Shown: positions 12,271 to 23,398 of the stretch, one piece after another | Layout of the letters: the number at the start of each line of letters is the position of its first letter | Numbering within the stretch: position 1 is the stretch's first letter | Assembly (NCBI GenBank): GCA_946902985.2 | Contig: OX336389.2 | Span: forward strand, 169,146,704-169,210,703 | Origin: Meconema thalassinum | Taxonomy: Eukaryota > Arthropoda > Insecta > Orthoptera > Tettigoniidae | Direction: 5' to 3' | DNA: 64,000 bases | Program-made: the position numbers and the translations under genes | The notes under the pieces: generated by a model | What the model was told of the DNA's origin: nothing | Database searches by the model: none | What the model saw: only the letters and a program-made list of their open reading frames with translations

Positions 12271-13321
12271 TTTTTTTTTTTTTTTCCTCTTCTTTTTACT
12301 GGGCACTCATGAGCTTCGCCCAATGGCAAGACGGGTACTGCCCGTGTGTTGGGCAGTAAAAGACCAATAAACGCCAAGTACAAAACATCAAGGATAAATT
12401 GAGAATCTGTGATAGTGAAGAAAACACGGGGTAACATCATCTGACAATTTCTAACTACAAAAATACCAGGAAACACAAAGGTACAAATCTTCACACCGAA
12501 GTGATCCATCTTGGTGACTGGCAATTACATGTACACAAACAAGACCGGATCACAAAAAAGGTGAAATTTATAAAATAACTCGAATGTCACATAAAAACTT
12601 AGTGAGGATATCAACCAGCGGGACCGCCGGAGTATGCAACAAAGTCGTCAAATTGAGCGGTAATTGAAAACCCAGGTTGAAAAGAGAAGCGTACATTTTA
12701 AAGCGTTGTGTATCATACTGTGGACATTGAAAAAGTATGTGAGGAAGATCTCCTTGGTAGTAACTGCAGGCATCACAAACAGGAGAAGCACGAGCATTAA
12801 TGTTATGAAGATAAGCAGGGGTGACAGCATGATTGAATCGCATTCTAATGATAGTAGTGATGTGACGTCGAGTATAGGACCCTTGCATGAACCACGGCTG
12901 AACCGGTATCGAGGATTGAATATATGTATAAGGTGTTGAGTGTTTACGTACATATTCCCTCCACTGCTGGCGCCATTCTTGGATGATGAGTTCATATATA
13001 TGTGGCAGAAGTTCAGTATATGGGAGAGCCATATCCATACGTGTCCCCTGGCCCATTGCAGCTTCTTTAGCTAAAATATCAACTTGAACATTACCATAGA
13101 TATGGGAATGTCCTGGGATCCAAGTTAAGATGACGTTAGTTCCTGCCATTTCTATTTCATACAATTGTTGGGCTAAATTAAGTAAAAACCAATTATCAGA
13201 TTCGATAATGTTTTGAATGGCGAGGAGGACACTTTGCGAATCAGTACATAGGATTACGTGAGACAGACCCTGTTGTTTGATATAAATACAAGCCTGACGA
13301 AGGGCAAAGTGCTTATTATTA
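12271..13321 (-). mobile_element. 5'-truncated I-like LINE (RNase H region)
   Basis: The minus strand encodes an RNase H domain and the C-terminal tail of a LINE, ending in a poly(A) run (T run at 12271-12285). RNase H motifs are HVILCTDSQSVLLA (catalytic Asp) and TWIPGHSHIYGNVQVDILAK (His and Asp block). These extend up to about 13320, beyond the first ATG. RNase H after the RT is characteristic of the I group. The 5' end is truncated within the domain. No clear target duplication was found. It lies inside the piggyBac-like element. Confidence 0.85.
12568..13321 (-). CDS. LINE RNase H and C-terminal Cys/His tail (fragment)
   Basis: An open frame of roughly 250 codons up to the stop at 12568 has no start codon at its true 5' end, because the element is truncated there. 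It contains the RNase H domain (CTDSQS Asp and the WIPGHSHI...D block). After a linker comes SPVCDACSYYQGDLPHILFQ followed by CPQY, a C-x2-C-x-H-x-C type finger that follows RNase H in many I/R1-group ORF2 proteins. No RT or endonuclease remains, so it is a fragment rather than a gene. Confidence 0.8.
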
Positions 13322-13827
13322 ATTCAATAAAATTGTTCACGGAACTTAAACACATCGATAGGTATACAGAGTGACAAAGATTCCCGCGTTGTATTGGTTA
13401 CAACAGCAAAATCGCTGCGTTACTGGAAACATCGCTAAAATGTTTAGAAAAACGGGGCCGATAGATCGGCCCGTGGCACTTTTAGCAGAGGCTCCCTGGG
13501 CTGATAGATCGGCCCCCTGGCACTATAAGGGTTAATGGAGATTAATACTCTTAGATATTGTCTATACCTGAATACCGTATATACTCGAATACCACCCGCA
13601 CGTTTTTAAACAAATTCGGACGTGAAAAATCGGGGTGCGGGTCTTATTTGAGTCATCCAAATTTGAAAGATCTAAATTGCCCGCCGCACGCGATATCGGG
13701 TGTTGCGAGTATCCGCTAGATGGTGCTAGCCTTCTTCCGGTTATAACTTTGTTTTACCGTAAGCACGCGGCGCCATACAGTCACGCGCACGTTCTCCGAG
13801 TGTTAACATGAATGCTACGAAACGTAT

Positions 13828-16800
13828 TGTCCCCGTTTACCCGGATAGTAGGCTGTCAGATATCCGCCCCCTCAATCGGATTGCCAACAATCAATCGCAC
13901 CAGCTCAGCTACATCAATGAAAATGGCACTGACAGATACTACCGAGGTTTGAACACAGAAGTTACCAAGAAAAATTATTGTGGAACACACCAAAATAGAC
14001 GGGGTTTCATACTTACTCTTACTTACCTCTTATAAATATCTCGGGGATTGGGTTGACAACAGGATCCTTAAAGTATGCTCTCACAATAACCTTCACCATG
14101 ACATTTAAAAATGAACCAGACCGAAGACGAGAACTTTGAACTGTACAAGAACTTTATTTCCAAATAAAGAGTATGATTTTCACAACTCAACAAAATAAAC
14201 GTGGCTATCAGTAGCCTATGTCAATCTGACTACGTCCTCCTAAAGGACTTGCAAATTTATCAAACAATAGGTAAGCTCTCATGAGCTCAAAATAACGTAA
14301 CATTTTCAAACACATTTGGATTGGATGAGGAAGTCAGGGTACGACATATATAGAGCATTTGGTTTCCTTTAATAAACATTGCACTTGTATAAATAGGCAC
14401 AAGGCCGGAGTATCGACCTCACCCGCTTGTAACCAGATGTCTGGCCGGCTGGTCTACTCTTTAACCTGGCTCACACCTGTCAAATGGGGCGCACTCCTCA
14501 CGCCACACTTACGTAAGAATTCAGCTCCTTTTAAAGCTTTAAATGTCTACAAGACAACTCATACATATTGACGCAAATCTTTCAAATGCTTAACTTCCAT
14601 CCCACTGGATTATTTAACTATCCTTAAACTTGTTAAGTTATCATCCAAATGTTTAAAAAGCATAGTTTAGAGTATAAAACACACTCTTAAATGTTTATAA
14701 CAAAATCACATAAATTATTTATAACAATTTGAAATTGTTTATAATATTGTCGAAAATAATTACAAAAATTTTATACACGCCTTTAACATTACTTTCGTTC
14801 CACATTATTGTCAAAGATATTTACATTTATTATTTACAATATCAACATTTAAATTATTTAAATAATTAATTTAAGAAATACATTGAACCACATGTTTTAT
14901 CCGGTTGGTAAATTCAAAATCGTGTTTAATATAATCGACCAATGAAGGTTAGTTATACATGTAAATGTCACAATCTGGTTTAATAAAGGTTGTAATAATT
15001 TTAATTATTTGTGACGGTAATCTTCATTCGAAATCTTATCTCAAATTCTTTCACAACTCTTGTTAATTATAACAGTAAATTCACTTGATTAATTTTCAAC
15101 GAACTATGACCATACACTCTAGCGGAAAATACTTCGCTTACAAAATAATGCACAAACTGCATTCAAAATAGCCCAAAATTCATCATATATTAATCTATAT
15201 GGCATTAAAACTTCCACCGAACTTACAAAACTTCCACAAATAATTCTTTATCATTATTAATTACAGTGGGAATCTCCTTCATTTATTTAAGGGCATTATA
15301 CGTCAGCGACTTTCAACATGTCCGCTGCACTATCGATTATACATTCATAGTTCCACTTAAAAATTCTTATATCAATAATTGTTTCAAAACTGTTGTCATT
15401 TAAACTTCGTGGATTTCATTCATGAATCGAAATGAAATAAAAATTTGCCAATCACAAACAAATTTAATAGTGAATACGCTTATATACGCCTGTCTGGTCT
15501 ATCAAAATTTAAGATTAACATCTTAAAAGAATTGTAGTATAAAAATACTATCATCAAACAAAGTGCGACTAACTGCAAAATAGTCGAATAGAATCCAATT
15601 AGACTGGGGAATGCAAACATCATTATATATATCTCTATATGAGAAAAAACCTAACACAAGTTTCACGAATTTAATGCATTCAATAATTCATAATTAATGT
15701 TCATCTTTCACAAAATTGCCTGAGATGCAATGGTCGTTCATGACTGACGATAAATGTCTGTGTTGCAATCAATTCAAATAACGACTAGTATTTCCAAGAT
15801 CGTCGACAACGTACTGGATTTTAACGCTCTAAAATCATTTAAATGTTCTTCCTTCTTGATGATGACAGAAAATTGGTCAAAGTAATTAAACTGGGGTAGA
15901 ATTACTTTAATAAAGTGACACGCTGTCTGAATTTAAATCTGCCATAAAAATCATTAACTTACAGTCAAATCGTGACTACAAAAATAAGCAAATTACTGAA
16001 AAATCTAAATATCAGTCTCAACTGATCCAAAATCATTTAACTATGCCCATGACATAACAATGTCTTAATAAAACGTCGAAAAAGGCATAACTCAACAAGG
16101 TGAACTGAGAATAGGAATCTCAAACAAGAATATCGGGCAAAAATACATGAGGACAAAAATATGGGAAAAATAGTTGCTCAAATTTTGCTAAGAAACTCAA
16201 ATACAATAAACGTTCACGACTACCTTATCTGCCGATTGACGTTCCAGAGGAAAATTCCCCAAAGAAGACTGTTGATGGATCCATTTCACCAAGTTAAAGC
16301 TGAGCTCCATCCTCGAAACCAGAAACAGCACCATCGAAGAATCGAACTGCTTCACGAAGACGAACGACATCCTTCCGGCAATAATCTTCTTTGTGAGTCG
16401 GGACAACCCTGACCTCTCTTGAAGAATCCCTGAAGTTCCAGTTGAAAATCGCCATGAAGTTTTTGTATAAATTTCCGAAGAAATATTCATATTCAAAAAG
16501 TATGAAATCATTTCTATTGCTGTTTGATAGTATTCAGCCTTTACTCACGAAACATGGGTGTAGATGGTTATTTACCACATGTTCGCTTGTATGGAATAGC
16601 AATTAGCGAAGTTCCATGTCGCTATTTTACTCCGTTGAAATATGTCCCAATTGCATTAAGTCCTTTAGCCTTCCATTTGCTCTTCGGTTGAAGTATTAGA
16701 AGAACAAACTGCCTTATTAAATTGCTCCATTATACTGCAGTGTTGTGTCACAAAAGCAATCTGAAGTCTCCCTATTTCACTAGCCCTGTCAGCCGTAGCG

Positions 16801-17707
16801 TTGAGTCTGGCTATACAAAGTGTTTCTCCTGTGGCGAGAAAATCACTTTTGTCAGTCGTCTAATATTGTCAATAACTTCCAAAATACTTCCTCGAAATTG
16901 TTCAGCTTTTCTACAGTCCTTACTGTAGCAATGCACAAGAGAATTAGCTAATAGGCGACCGCTAACTGTTCACAGCTAATCTTGTAGAAGCGTTATAAGT
17001 GTCGTTTCAACTTCACCTAGATTTACTTCACAGTAAACCTGCACTGCTTGTAAGTTCGACTCTCGTTTCATGCAGTGGCTTCGCCACGCGTTACAAAGAC
17101 GACTTTTTCACTACTAAACTCTCTCGACGTTTCACTGAAATGACTATTTGAGATCTCACAATTGAGAATGAGCGAATGAGGCTCCTCTCTTCTGCGCAAG
17201 GCCTTTTATGAACTTCATGAGGGGCGTATCTATCCCTTCCATCGCGTGTTACTGCGTCATCGCTAGAAGTTCCAACTTCGTCAATACATGACGGATTTTC
17301 ATAATTCAAAAACTGAAAATAAATTTCACCAAAATTCCAGAACAATGCCTCTACTGCAAATGGATTTCCACAATTCTGCATTCCAAAAAGTAATAAAAAT
17401 ACCATAGTTTTAGCAATCTCCGTCTTCCTTTAGACTATCGTTCATTGGTTTAAGTCTCCCCTCCAATAGCATAATTTCTTCCTCAGCAGAATTCCACGTT
17501 TCTCGCGACTGCGTCGTAGATCTCGGATCCTTCTCGAATAAATGCTGACGTCACTGAGAATCTCAGCTCAAGTAGCCTGCTGGCATAACGTTTACGTCAT
17601 CCGTGCTTACGTCATGACTACCCACGTCATAACTATGACAGCCATAACTTTCGCTATATTTTCCAAAATAGCCACCGTGGTCCCTATATAATTCAATTAC
17701 GGGGGCA
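13828..17707 (-). repeat. 3' LTR of the Ty3/gypsy element
   Basis: Intact 3,880-bp LTR. Plus-strand boundaries are TGTCCCCGTTTACC at the left and ACGGGGGCA at the right. It matches 23980-27102 joined to 33984-34740. It contains no long frame. The AT-rich stretch 14570-16100 holds several polyadenylation-like motifs, but I cannot place U3/R/U5 boundaries. Confidence 0.95.
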
Positions 17708-17722
17708 TTCTCCTCTCACCAC
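17708..17722 (-). promoter_or_regulatory. Polypurine tract
   Basis: Immediately upstream of the 3' LTR in element orientation lies GGTGAGAGGAGAA, directly abutting the TGCCCCC start of the LTR. A purine run at this place primes plus-strand DNA synthesis in LTR retrotransposons. Position and composition are seen; function is inferred from the family. Confidence 0.8.
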
Positions 17723-17800
17723 GTTTTAAAAACAGTTGCAAATTGTTTTTAAACTCAGTGTTACAAGTACCTCAACTCTCTTGAACACGAAATTGAATTA

Positions 17801-20800
17801 TTACTGGCTTACTCTAGGATAGTATCTTTTTAAATTTCCAGCATTGAACTTGCCGTAAATGACATTATTCTCATCATCGTATAGTTCATAGCAGTTGTTT
17901 CCATAGGCGTTCGTAATCCTAAGCGGCCCCATGAATACATTTCCAAATTTGGGGTATATTTTCTTGCCCATATCAGCCTTGACAGGTCTGCGTAATAATA
18001 CAAGATTTCCAACTTGTAAGGGTGTACCAAAACGTTTTCCAGCTACTCTTTTCAATCGTTTCTCTGCTGCTTTCTGGAGTTGTTCCTTCGCCTTGTCAAT
18101 CCTCTGCTGCCTTCCTAAGTCGGGATCTCTAGGAATGTGGTTGAAAAGATTATCCCACGGCCTTTCTGGGTTTCTTCCAAGATGAAGTCGCATTGGCACT
18201 TCTCCTGTGCTCTCCTGCACTGTCGAGTTCCGACATTCCTCTATAAGGGGTACAAATCTCACCCAACCAGAATGATCATTAGGACAGAAAATTCGACAGA
18301 ATTTCGAAAATTCAGCCATATATCTTTCTGAGGAATTCGATTCTGGGTAACGCACGCTTGAAAATAAGTGCTTAATGCCAAGCCTTTCCATATCCGCTGC
18401 AAATTCCACGGATGTAAATTGCGTTCCATGATCTGACAGTAGATATTCTGGTATACCAGCTTTAGGAAATACAGCATTTTCCAGTCTGCTTACTACGTTC
18501 CTTGTGTTAGCTTTCTGCATGGGACTCATTGTAACAAATTTTGAGAAAACATCCACGGTAACCAACAGGTACTGGTTACCCTGATATCCCTTCGGACAGG
18601 GGCCAAATATGTCCGTCGCCATAAGTTCGTTTGGCTTAGAAGGAATCATAGCCTTCGGTTTTCCTTTTAATAAAGCAGAAGCATACTTTGCTCTTTGACA
18701 TTTGTCACATGATCTAATGACCTTGGCAATGCTGGAACGCATGTTAGTCCAGATAAATCTCTCTTGAAGAGTATTAAGAGTCTTATCTAAACCGGCATGT
18801 CCAGTTGCGTGATGAGCTACCCACACTAAATTGACAACAAGTTTAGGTGGCACGACTATTCGGAGTTTTGTATGCGCAGAGTCAGCATACTTGCATACGA
18901 TGTCTCCACTCAAGACAAAGTGTCGTGAATTTCTCCGTGTAACTGCATAGTCAACATCAGTATTGTCCATGTAACCCTTGAGGAACCTGTACATTTTCCT
19001 TATTGGAGCGTGTTTCTTCTGTGACACACCGATTCGGGCTAACCTCCTAACGGTTTCTTGATCTTCTTGCTCCAATTGTACATGGTGTATCTGCACATTT
19101 TTAATAGGGTTACGTGATAGAGCATCAGCCAGTAAGTTATCTTTCCCAGGCTGGTGGACGATAGTGGTGTTAAACTGTTGGGTGAACAAAGCCCAACGTG
19201 TCACTCTATCACTCGACATGTCAGTTTGCAGCATAAACTGTAGTGCTTTATGGTCAGTAATAATGATGACCTTATGTCCCAGCAGTATTTTCTTCCAGGC
19301 TTGCAATGCTGTTACAAAAGCTAACGCTTCAAGCTCCGTCGTGAAGTAATTTTCCTCGTGTTTCTTCAACTTCCGACTAGTGAACGCAATGTAGTGCTTG
19401 TTGCCTGCCTCGTCTTTCTGGTATAAGACTGCACTAATGCCTACTCTTGATGCATCAGACTCAATATAGAACACCTTCTCAAAGTCTGGGTACTCCAGTT
19501 TTACATTATTCCTGAGCATCTCTTTTGCTTTCTCAAAAGCCTCGTCTGCAGCGGTACTCCATTTCCATCTGTTATTCTTCTTGAGTAAGTCATACAGAGG
19601 AGCCATAATTTCCGAGTATCTTGGACAGTGGCTGCTAATAAATTGGCATGCTCCTACAAATTCTCTGACTTGTTTCACCTTAGTTGGCTTTGGAAATCTC
19701 GTGATCGCATCTACTTTTTTCATGTTTGGATGATATCCATCTTTATCAATAGTATGCCCCAAATAATTTATTTCCTGCTTCAAGAATTGACATTTTCCAA
19801 AATTCACCTTGATATTGGCCTCCCGTAAATTCTCGAACAACTTTCTCAAGTGCACTAAATGTTCTGCGGCGCTGGGTGAAGATACGATTAAATCGTCAAT
19901 GTAGCAGATTACATTTTCTTTCACTTCGTCAGTGAGCTTACTATCAAGTGCTCGAATAAGTGCTGGTCCACTGTTAACCATACCAAAAGGCATTCGGACA
20001 AAGACCCATGACGTCTGGTCAAATAGGAATCCAGTGTACTGCATACTATCTTCTTCTAGCTGAACTTGATAAAATGAAGACGTCAAGTCAAGAACGCTGA
20101 AACATGCTCTCCCTTTGAATTTTCGAAGCAGATCTCTAATCTTGGGTGGTCGGTCATTTTCTGGAAGAATCTTCAAGTTAATGGTTCTGGCATGGAGACA
20201 AAGACGTATCTGACCATTACTTTTCTTCACTACTGTGATGGGGTTTATATAAGACGACGCCTGTTTTTTAATAATTCCGTCTACCTCCATTTTTCTGATT
20301 AACCCTCGTACTTCTTGATAGTATTTCTCAGGAATGGGGTATATTCTCTTCTGGTAAGGGGTTTCATCTGTCAGCCTTATCTTGTATTTATAATCCTTAA
20401 TCAATCCAGGCTTTTCATCGAAAATATCTTGGAATTCCTTTATCAGATCCTCAAATTCCCCCTGAATTTCTTCAAATCCTTCAGTTTTTCTACTGGGTAT
20501 TTCTGCTAAATTTTCCACTTCATTAACTATAGTATTCAAAATTTCTTCCCTAAGGTCTATTTCCAGACTGTTTTTCACGTCCTGTTTTTCTATCTCTTCT
20601 GTGATTATGTACCCATCATTAAAGCTAATACTTCTGTTCTTCATGTCAATAATAGCTCCGACCTTCGATATAAAATCGATTCCAAGCACCATATCAAAAT
20701 TGATCTTGCTCACCACAATGAAGATCTGTTCATAATTCCTTCCATTGATCTCAAAGTTCAATAACACTTGAATCTTGCACTTCACTGCCTTATCTTGGAA

Positions 20801-21106
20801 TATCCCTCTCACTTTGACGGTAGAAACAGGTAGAACTGTCATGTTCTCTCCTCTTAGCAGACTTTGATAACATTCCTCTGAAATGATGGAGATAATTGCA
20901 CCAGTATCCATCAGGGCTTTATACTGTTGTCCATCTATGCGTACAGAAATAATAGGTAAGGCACATGGTCTTTCCTCTTTAACTATACCCCTCTCTTCTA
21001 GCAAATCTTCATCAGTCACTTCATATATCTCATTAATCGTAATCAGGTGTGGTGTGGCAATGTATTTACAGGTTCTCACTGACGTTGAGAAATCGGCGTT
21101 TTTTTT
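17801..21106 (-). CDS. pol: Ty3/gypsy Pol polyprotein (protease-RT-RNase H-integrase)
   Basis: An uninterrupted frame of about 1,100 codons runs from the -1 frame at the gag overlap. Numbering from the GTG codon at 21079, the retropepsin site DTG is at residues 58-60. The RT fingers and palm follow, with D331 in SVLDLTSSF and the catalytic YIDD at 393-396. RNase H has D542 (SDAS), E582 and D609 (ITDHKAL). The integrase zinc finger has H757, H761, C791 and C794. The integrase core has D823, D883 and E918, giving the D,D(35)E spacing. A C-terminal GPLRI segment resembles a GPY/F module. All catalytic residues are present and no chromodomain or env is visible. Translation probably requires -1 frameshifting from gag; a separate GTG start is unlikely in a eukaryote. 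Confidence 0.95.
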   Translation of the reverse strand, partial: KKNADFSTSVRTCKYIATPHLITINEIYEVTDEDLLEERGIVKEERPCALPIISVRIDGQQYKALMDTGAIISIISEECYQSLLRGENMTVLPVSTVKVRGIFQDKAVKCKIQVLLNFEINGRNYEQIFIVVSKINFDMVLGIDFISKVGAIIDMKNRSISFNDGYIITEEIEKQDVKNSLEIDLREEILNTIVNEVENLAEIPSRKTEGFEEIQGEFEDLIKEFQDIFDEKPGLIKDYKYKIRLTDETPYQKRIYPIPEKYYQEVRGLIRKMEVDGIIKKQASSYINPITVVKKSNGQIRLCLHARTINLKILPENDRPPKIRDLLRKFKGRACFSVLDLTSSFYQVQLEEDSMQYTGFLFDQTSWVFVRMPFGMVNSGPALIRALDSKLTDEVKENVICYIDDLIVSSPSAAEHLVHLRKLFENLREANIKVNFGKCQFLKQEINYLGHTIDKDGYHPNMKKVDAITRFPKPTKVKQVREFVGACQFISSHCPRYSEIMAPLYDLLKKNNRWKWSTAADEAFEKAKEMLRNNVKLEYPDFEKVFYIESDASRVGISAVLYQKDEAGNKHYIAFTSRKLKKHEENYFTTELEALAFVTALQAWKKILLGHKVIIITDHKALQFMLQTDMSSDRVTRWALFTQQFNTTIVHQPGKDNLLADALSRNPIKNVQIHHVQLEQEDQETVRRLARIGVSQKKHAPIRKMYRFLKGYMDNTDVDYAVTRRNSRHFVLSGDIVCKYADSAHTKLRIVVPPKLVVNLVWVAHHATGHAGLDKTLNTLQERFIWTNMRSSIAKVIRSCDKCQRAKYASALLKGKPKAMIPSKPNELMATDIFGPCPKGYQGNQYLLVTVDVFSKFVTMSPMQKANTRNVVSRLENAVFPKAGIPEYLLSDHGTQFTSVEFAADMERLGIKHLFSSVRYPESNSSERYMAEFSKFCRIFCPNDHSGWVRFVPLIEECRNSTVQESTGEVPMRLHLGRNPERPWDNLFNHIPRDPDLGRQQRIDKAKEQLQKAAEKRLKRVAGKRFGTPLQVGNLVLLRRPVKADMGKKIYPKFGNVFMGPLRITNAYGNNCYELYDDENNVIYGKFNAGNLKRYYPRVSQ

Positions 21107-23398
21107 TGTGTGTTACCGACCTCAAAATTCTGTTGGCTCGTAGAAGGCCCAGGATCGATTACAACATCCTGCCTTTTCTTTTGGTTGTCGGCTTCTTTTT
21201 CCCGTAATTCTTTCAGGTATTGCTGGCTTTCCTTCTCTCTTTCCTGATACTGATCGGGTGTCATAACCTGACCTTGAGTATTCTGATTTCTGTTTTGGCT
21301 CTGGTTATTCCTGTTATAATTTCGGTTATAACCATTATTATTATAATATCTGCCTCTTCCATTGTAATTTCCTCGGTTATAGTTCCAGCCTCTTCTCTGT
21401 TGATACGGTCGGTAACCTTGCGATCTGTTATTTCGAAACTGATTATTCCTGTGAGGACCTACATTGTCAGTTTTCTCCTCATCTGGCTTGTCAGTTTGTT
21501 GGACTTGGTCCATATATACAGTATTTATTTCTTTATACTCCTGCCTTTGACCTTTCTGCACCACGTTAGGCATTGGACTTGTGTAGTCTAACCTCCTCAG
21601 TAATTCATCCATGCTGGTTAAATCCCTGATGTTGGACGAAATTATTAGTCTTCTCACCTCAACTGGCAGCATACGAGAAATCGCATCAATAAGTTGCTCC
21701 GTGGACAATGGGGGTTGTAAGAATCTCAAGCGGGATAATTGACTCGTAAAGAAATCAGCGTACCGCGTTGGAAGAGTACCGGAGTATTTTCTTGAATACA
21801 CCTCCGCTCTTAACGAATTCTGCGCTTCTATGGACCAAAATCGTTTGATTAATGCCTCTGCAAACTCGTCAAAGTTACTGAATGTGTATCTAAATGCGCG
21901 AAACCATTCGAGGGGTCCTCCAATCAAATATCTCTCCACTATCTTCATCTCTCTCTCTCTGGGAATGTGAGCTTCGATGAAATAATCTTTGAGGTTCCTT
22001 ACATATTCGATAGGTGTCAAACTATCCGTGTTACTGAATTTTTGCGGTTTATCTTCAAAATTCCTGATGACCGTTACGTTCCTCGGATATGAATCCGGGT
22101 AGTTTTTCCCACTATCTCTATAGTTCCACTCAGGTTCCATATTCCTCTCGTCATCTTCCTCCCTGAATCTGGATATACGTTCTTCAGGAGTCACGTCTCT
22201 CTCTTCTGGATCTAGGTTATATCTTCTGGCATAATTCCTACTAGTTTCGCAAGCCAAGCCTACTGTATCCTTGTCAGTGATTTCCGTTAAGACTTTCTTG
22301 ATTAACTCTTCTTTGTAGGTCTCCATTAAATTAGCCTCTCCTAACTTCAAATTCTGCAGTTTACTCGTCGTTTCATTCACATCAGAGACAACTTTATGAA
22401 TCTGTTCCTCTAATGCAGATTTTAATGTTTGCACATCCTGATCTAATTTTGTCCTATCTTCAACTTGTCTTTCGGATAGCGAATCCATCCTGACGCTTAA
22501 ATCTTTCCTAATCTGTACTACTTCATTGTTAATATCAATTTGAGTACTGGCAAATTTCCTTTCAATACGATCCTGAATTTGGGTTACATGTTCCCCACTT
22601 GACCTAATCCACTCTTCTTTCCAAATTTCTACATTTGCCGTTAACATTTCTGCTATGTCTAATTCAATATCCTCTTTCAATACTTTATTATGGTCTAATA
22701 CTTGGGTTCTCATGACCTCTACATCAAACTTTAAACCTTCTAAAGACGCTGTCGTTCTAACTGACTCATCAACTAGCCTAGTCGTTAATGCACTTATATT
22801 ACGTGTACAAAGAGTTTTCGAATTTTCTATCTCTTCCCTGACTTTATTTACATCAGTTTGGACTTTAGCAACGTCTACGAAAACTGTGTTGACCTCTACT
22901 TGAATTTTATTTATGTCACTTTGAATCTCGTTTACATCCGAATGAATGTTATTAATATCAACCTGAACATTGGACACATCAGTTCTAACATTTTGGATTC
23001 CTCTTTGGACTTCCTCAACCTTGTCTTGGACAGTCGCAACATCATTTTTGACAACAACTACCTCAGCCCTAGCACAAGAAATATCACTACGGACATTAGC
23101 AACATCTAAATTCAACATTGTAAGATCTTTATGCACATTAGCAACATCTATTTTAACATTGGACACGTCTGAGCGGATGTCAGTTAGTATTCTCAATTCC
23201 TTGGGTATTAATCTGTAAACGCGACATATTATCCTCTAAGTTAGCAGAACTGGTCTGAAGAGTTTTCATATTCTCCTCCATTCGACTAGCATTCCTAGCT
23301 TCCATCTCCTTCATACTCTCACTCATCTGCTTCATATTAGCAGACATCTCCGCTAACATCATCTTCAAACTTTCATCTGCCATTACAATATTATTCAA
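21076..23398 (-). CDS. gag: Ty3/gypsy Gag with long heptad coiled coil, one frameshift
   Basis: The ATG at 23398 opens a 72-codon frame that shifts by one base near 23190 into a 706-codon frame ending at 21076. The first ~200 residues are a strikingly regular heptad repeat (DVANV, DISNV, DVNEIQ, DINKIQ units), predicted as a coiled coil. The central part is a Retrotrans_gag-like capsid, with LTPIEYVRNLKDYF, GGPLEWFRAF and FDEFAEALIKRFW. The C-terminus is rich in Arg, Asn, Gly and Tyr (about 21290-21450) and has no CCHC zinc knuckle, so nucleic-acid binding may use this basic tract instead. The shift near 23190 would prevent full-length Gag in this copy unless it is a sequencing error. Confidence 0.9.
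21099..21107 (-). promoter_or_regulatory. Candidate -1 ribosomal frameshift site (A9)
   Basis: On the minus strand, a run of nine A's followed by C lies 21 nt before the gag stop. In the gag frame it is read as CAA AAA AAA ACG. A -1 slip on A-AAA-AAA enters the open pol frame, which continues without a stop through the gag terminator. Homopolymeric A slippery sites are known in retroelements. I did not identify a downstream stimulatory structure. Confidence 0.6.

Larger units (their letters stand above)
11447..13531 (-). mobile_element. piggyBac-like element, internally deleted
   Basis: TTAA flanks both ends (11443-11446 and 13532-13535). The ends are short inverted repeats, CCCTTTTGATGCCA on the left and CCCTTATAGTGCCA on the right when reverse-complemented. 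TTAA duplication with CCC ends is diagnostic of piggyBac. Near the right end are GGGCCGAT/ATCGGCCC palindromes (about 13455-13520) that look like subterminal transposase sites. Only an N-terminal coding scrap survives (11934-12173), and a LINE occupies 12271-13321. Confidence 0.8.

Noticed and set aside
16161..16511. LTR-internal frames (83 and 104 codons) as an accessory gene
   Set aside because: No domain, present identically in both LTRs only because the LTRs are duplicates; no start or splice evidence.
17708..17800. Envelope gene after pol (endogenous retrovirus)
   Set aside because: Only 93 bp separate the pol stop and the 3' LTR; no env-like frame exists.
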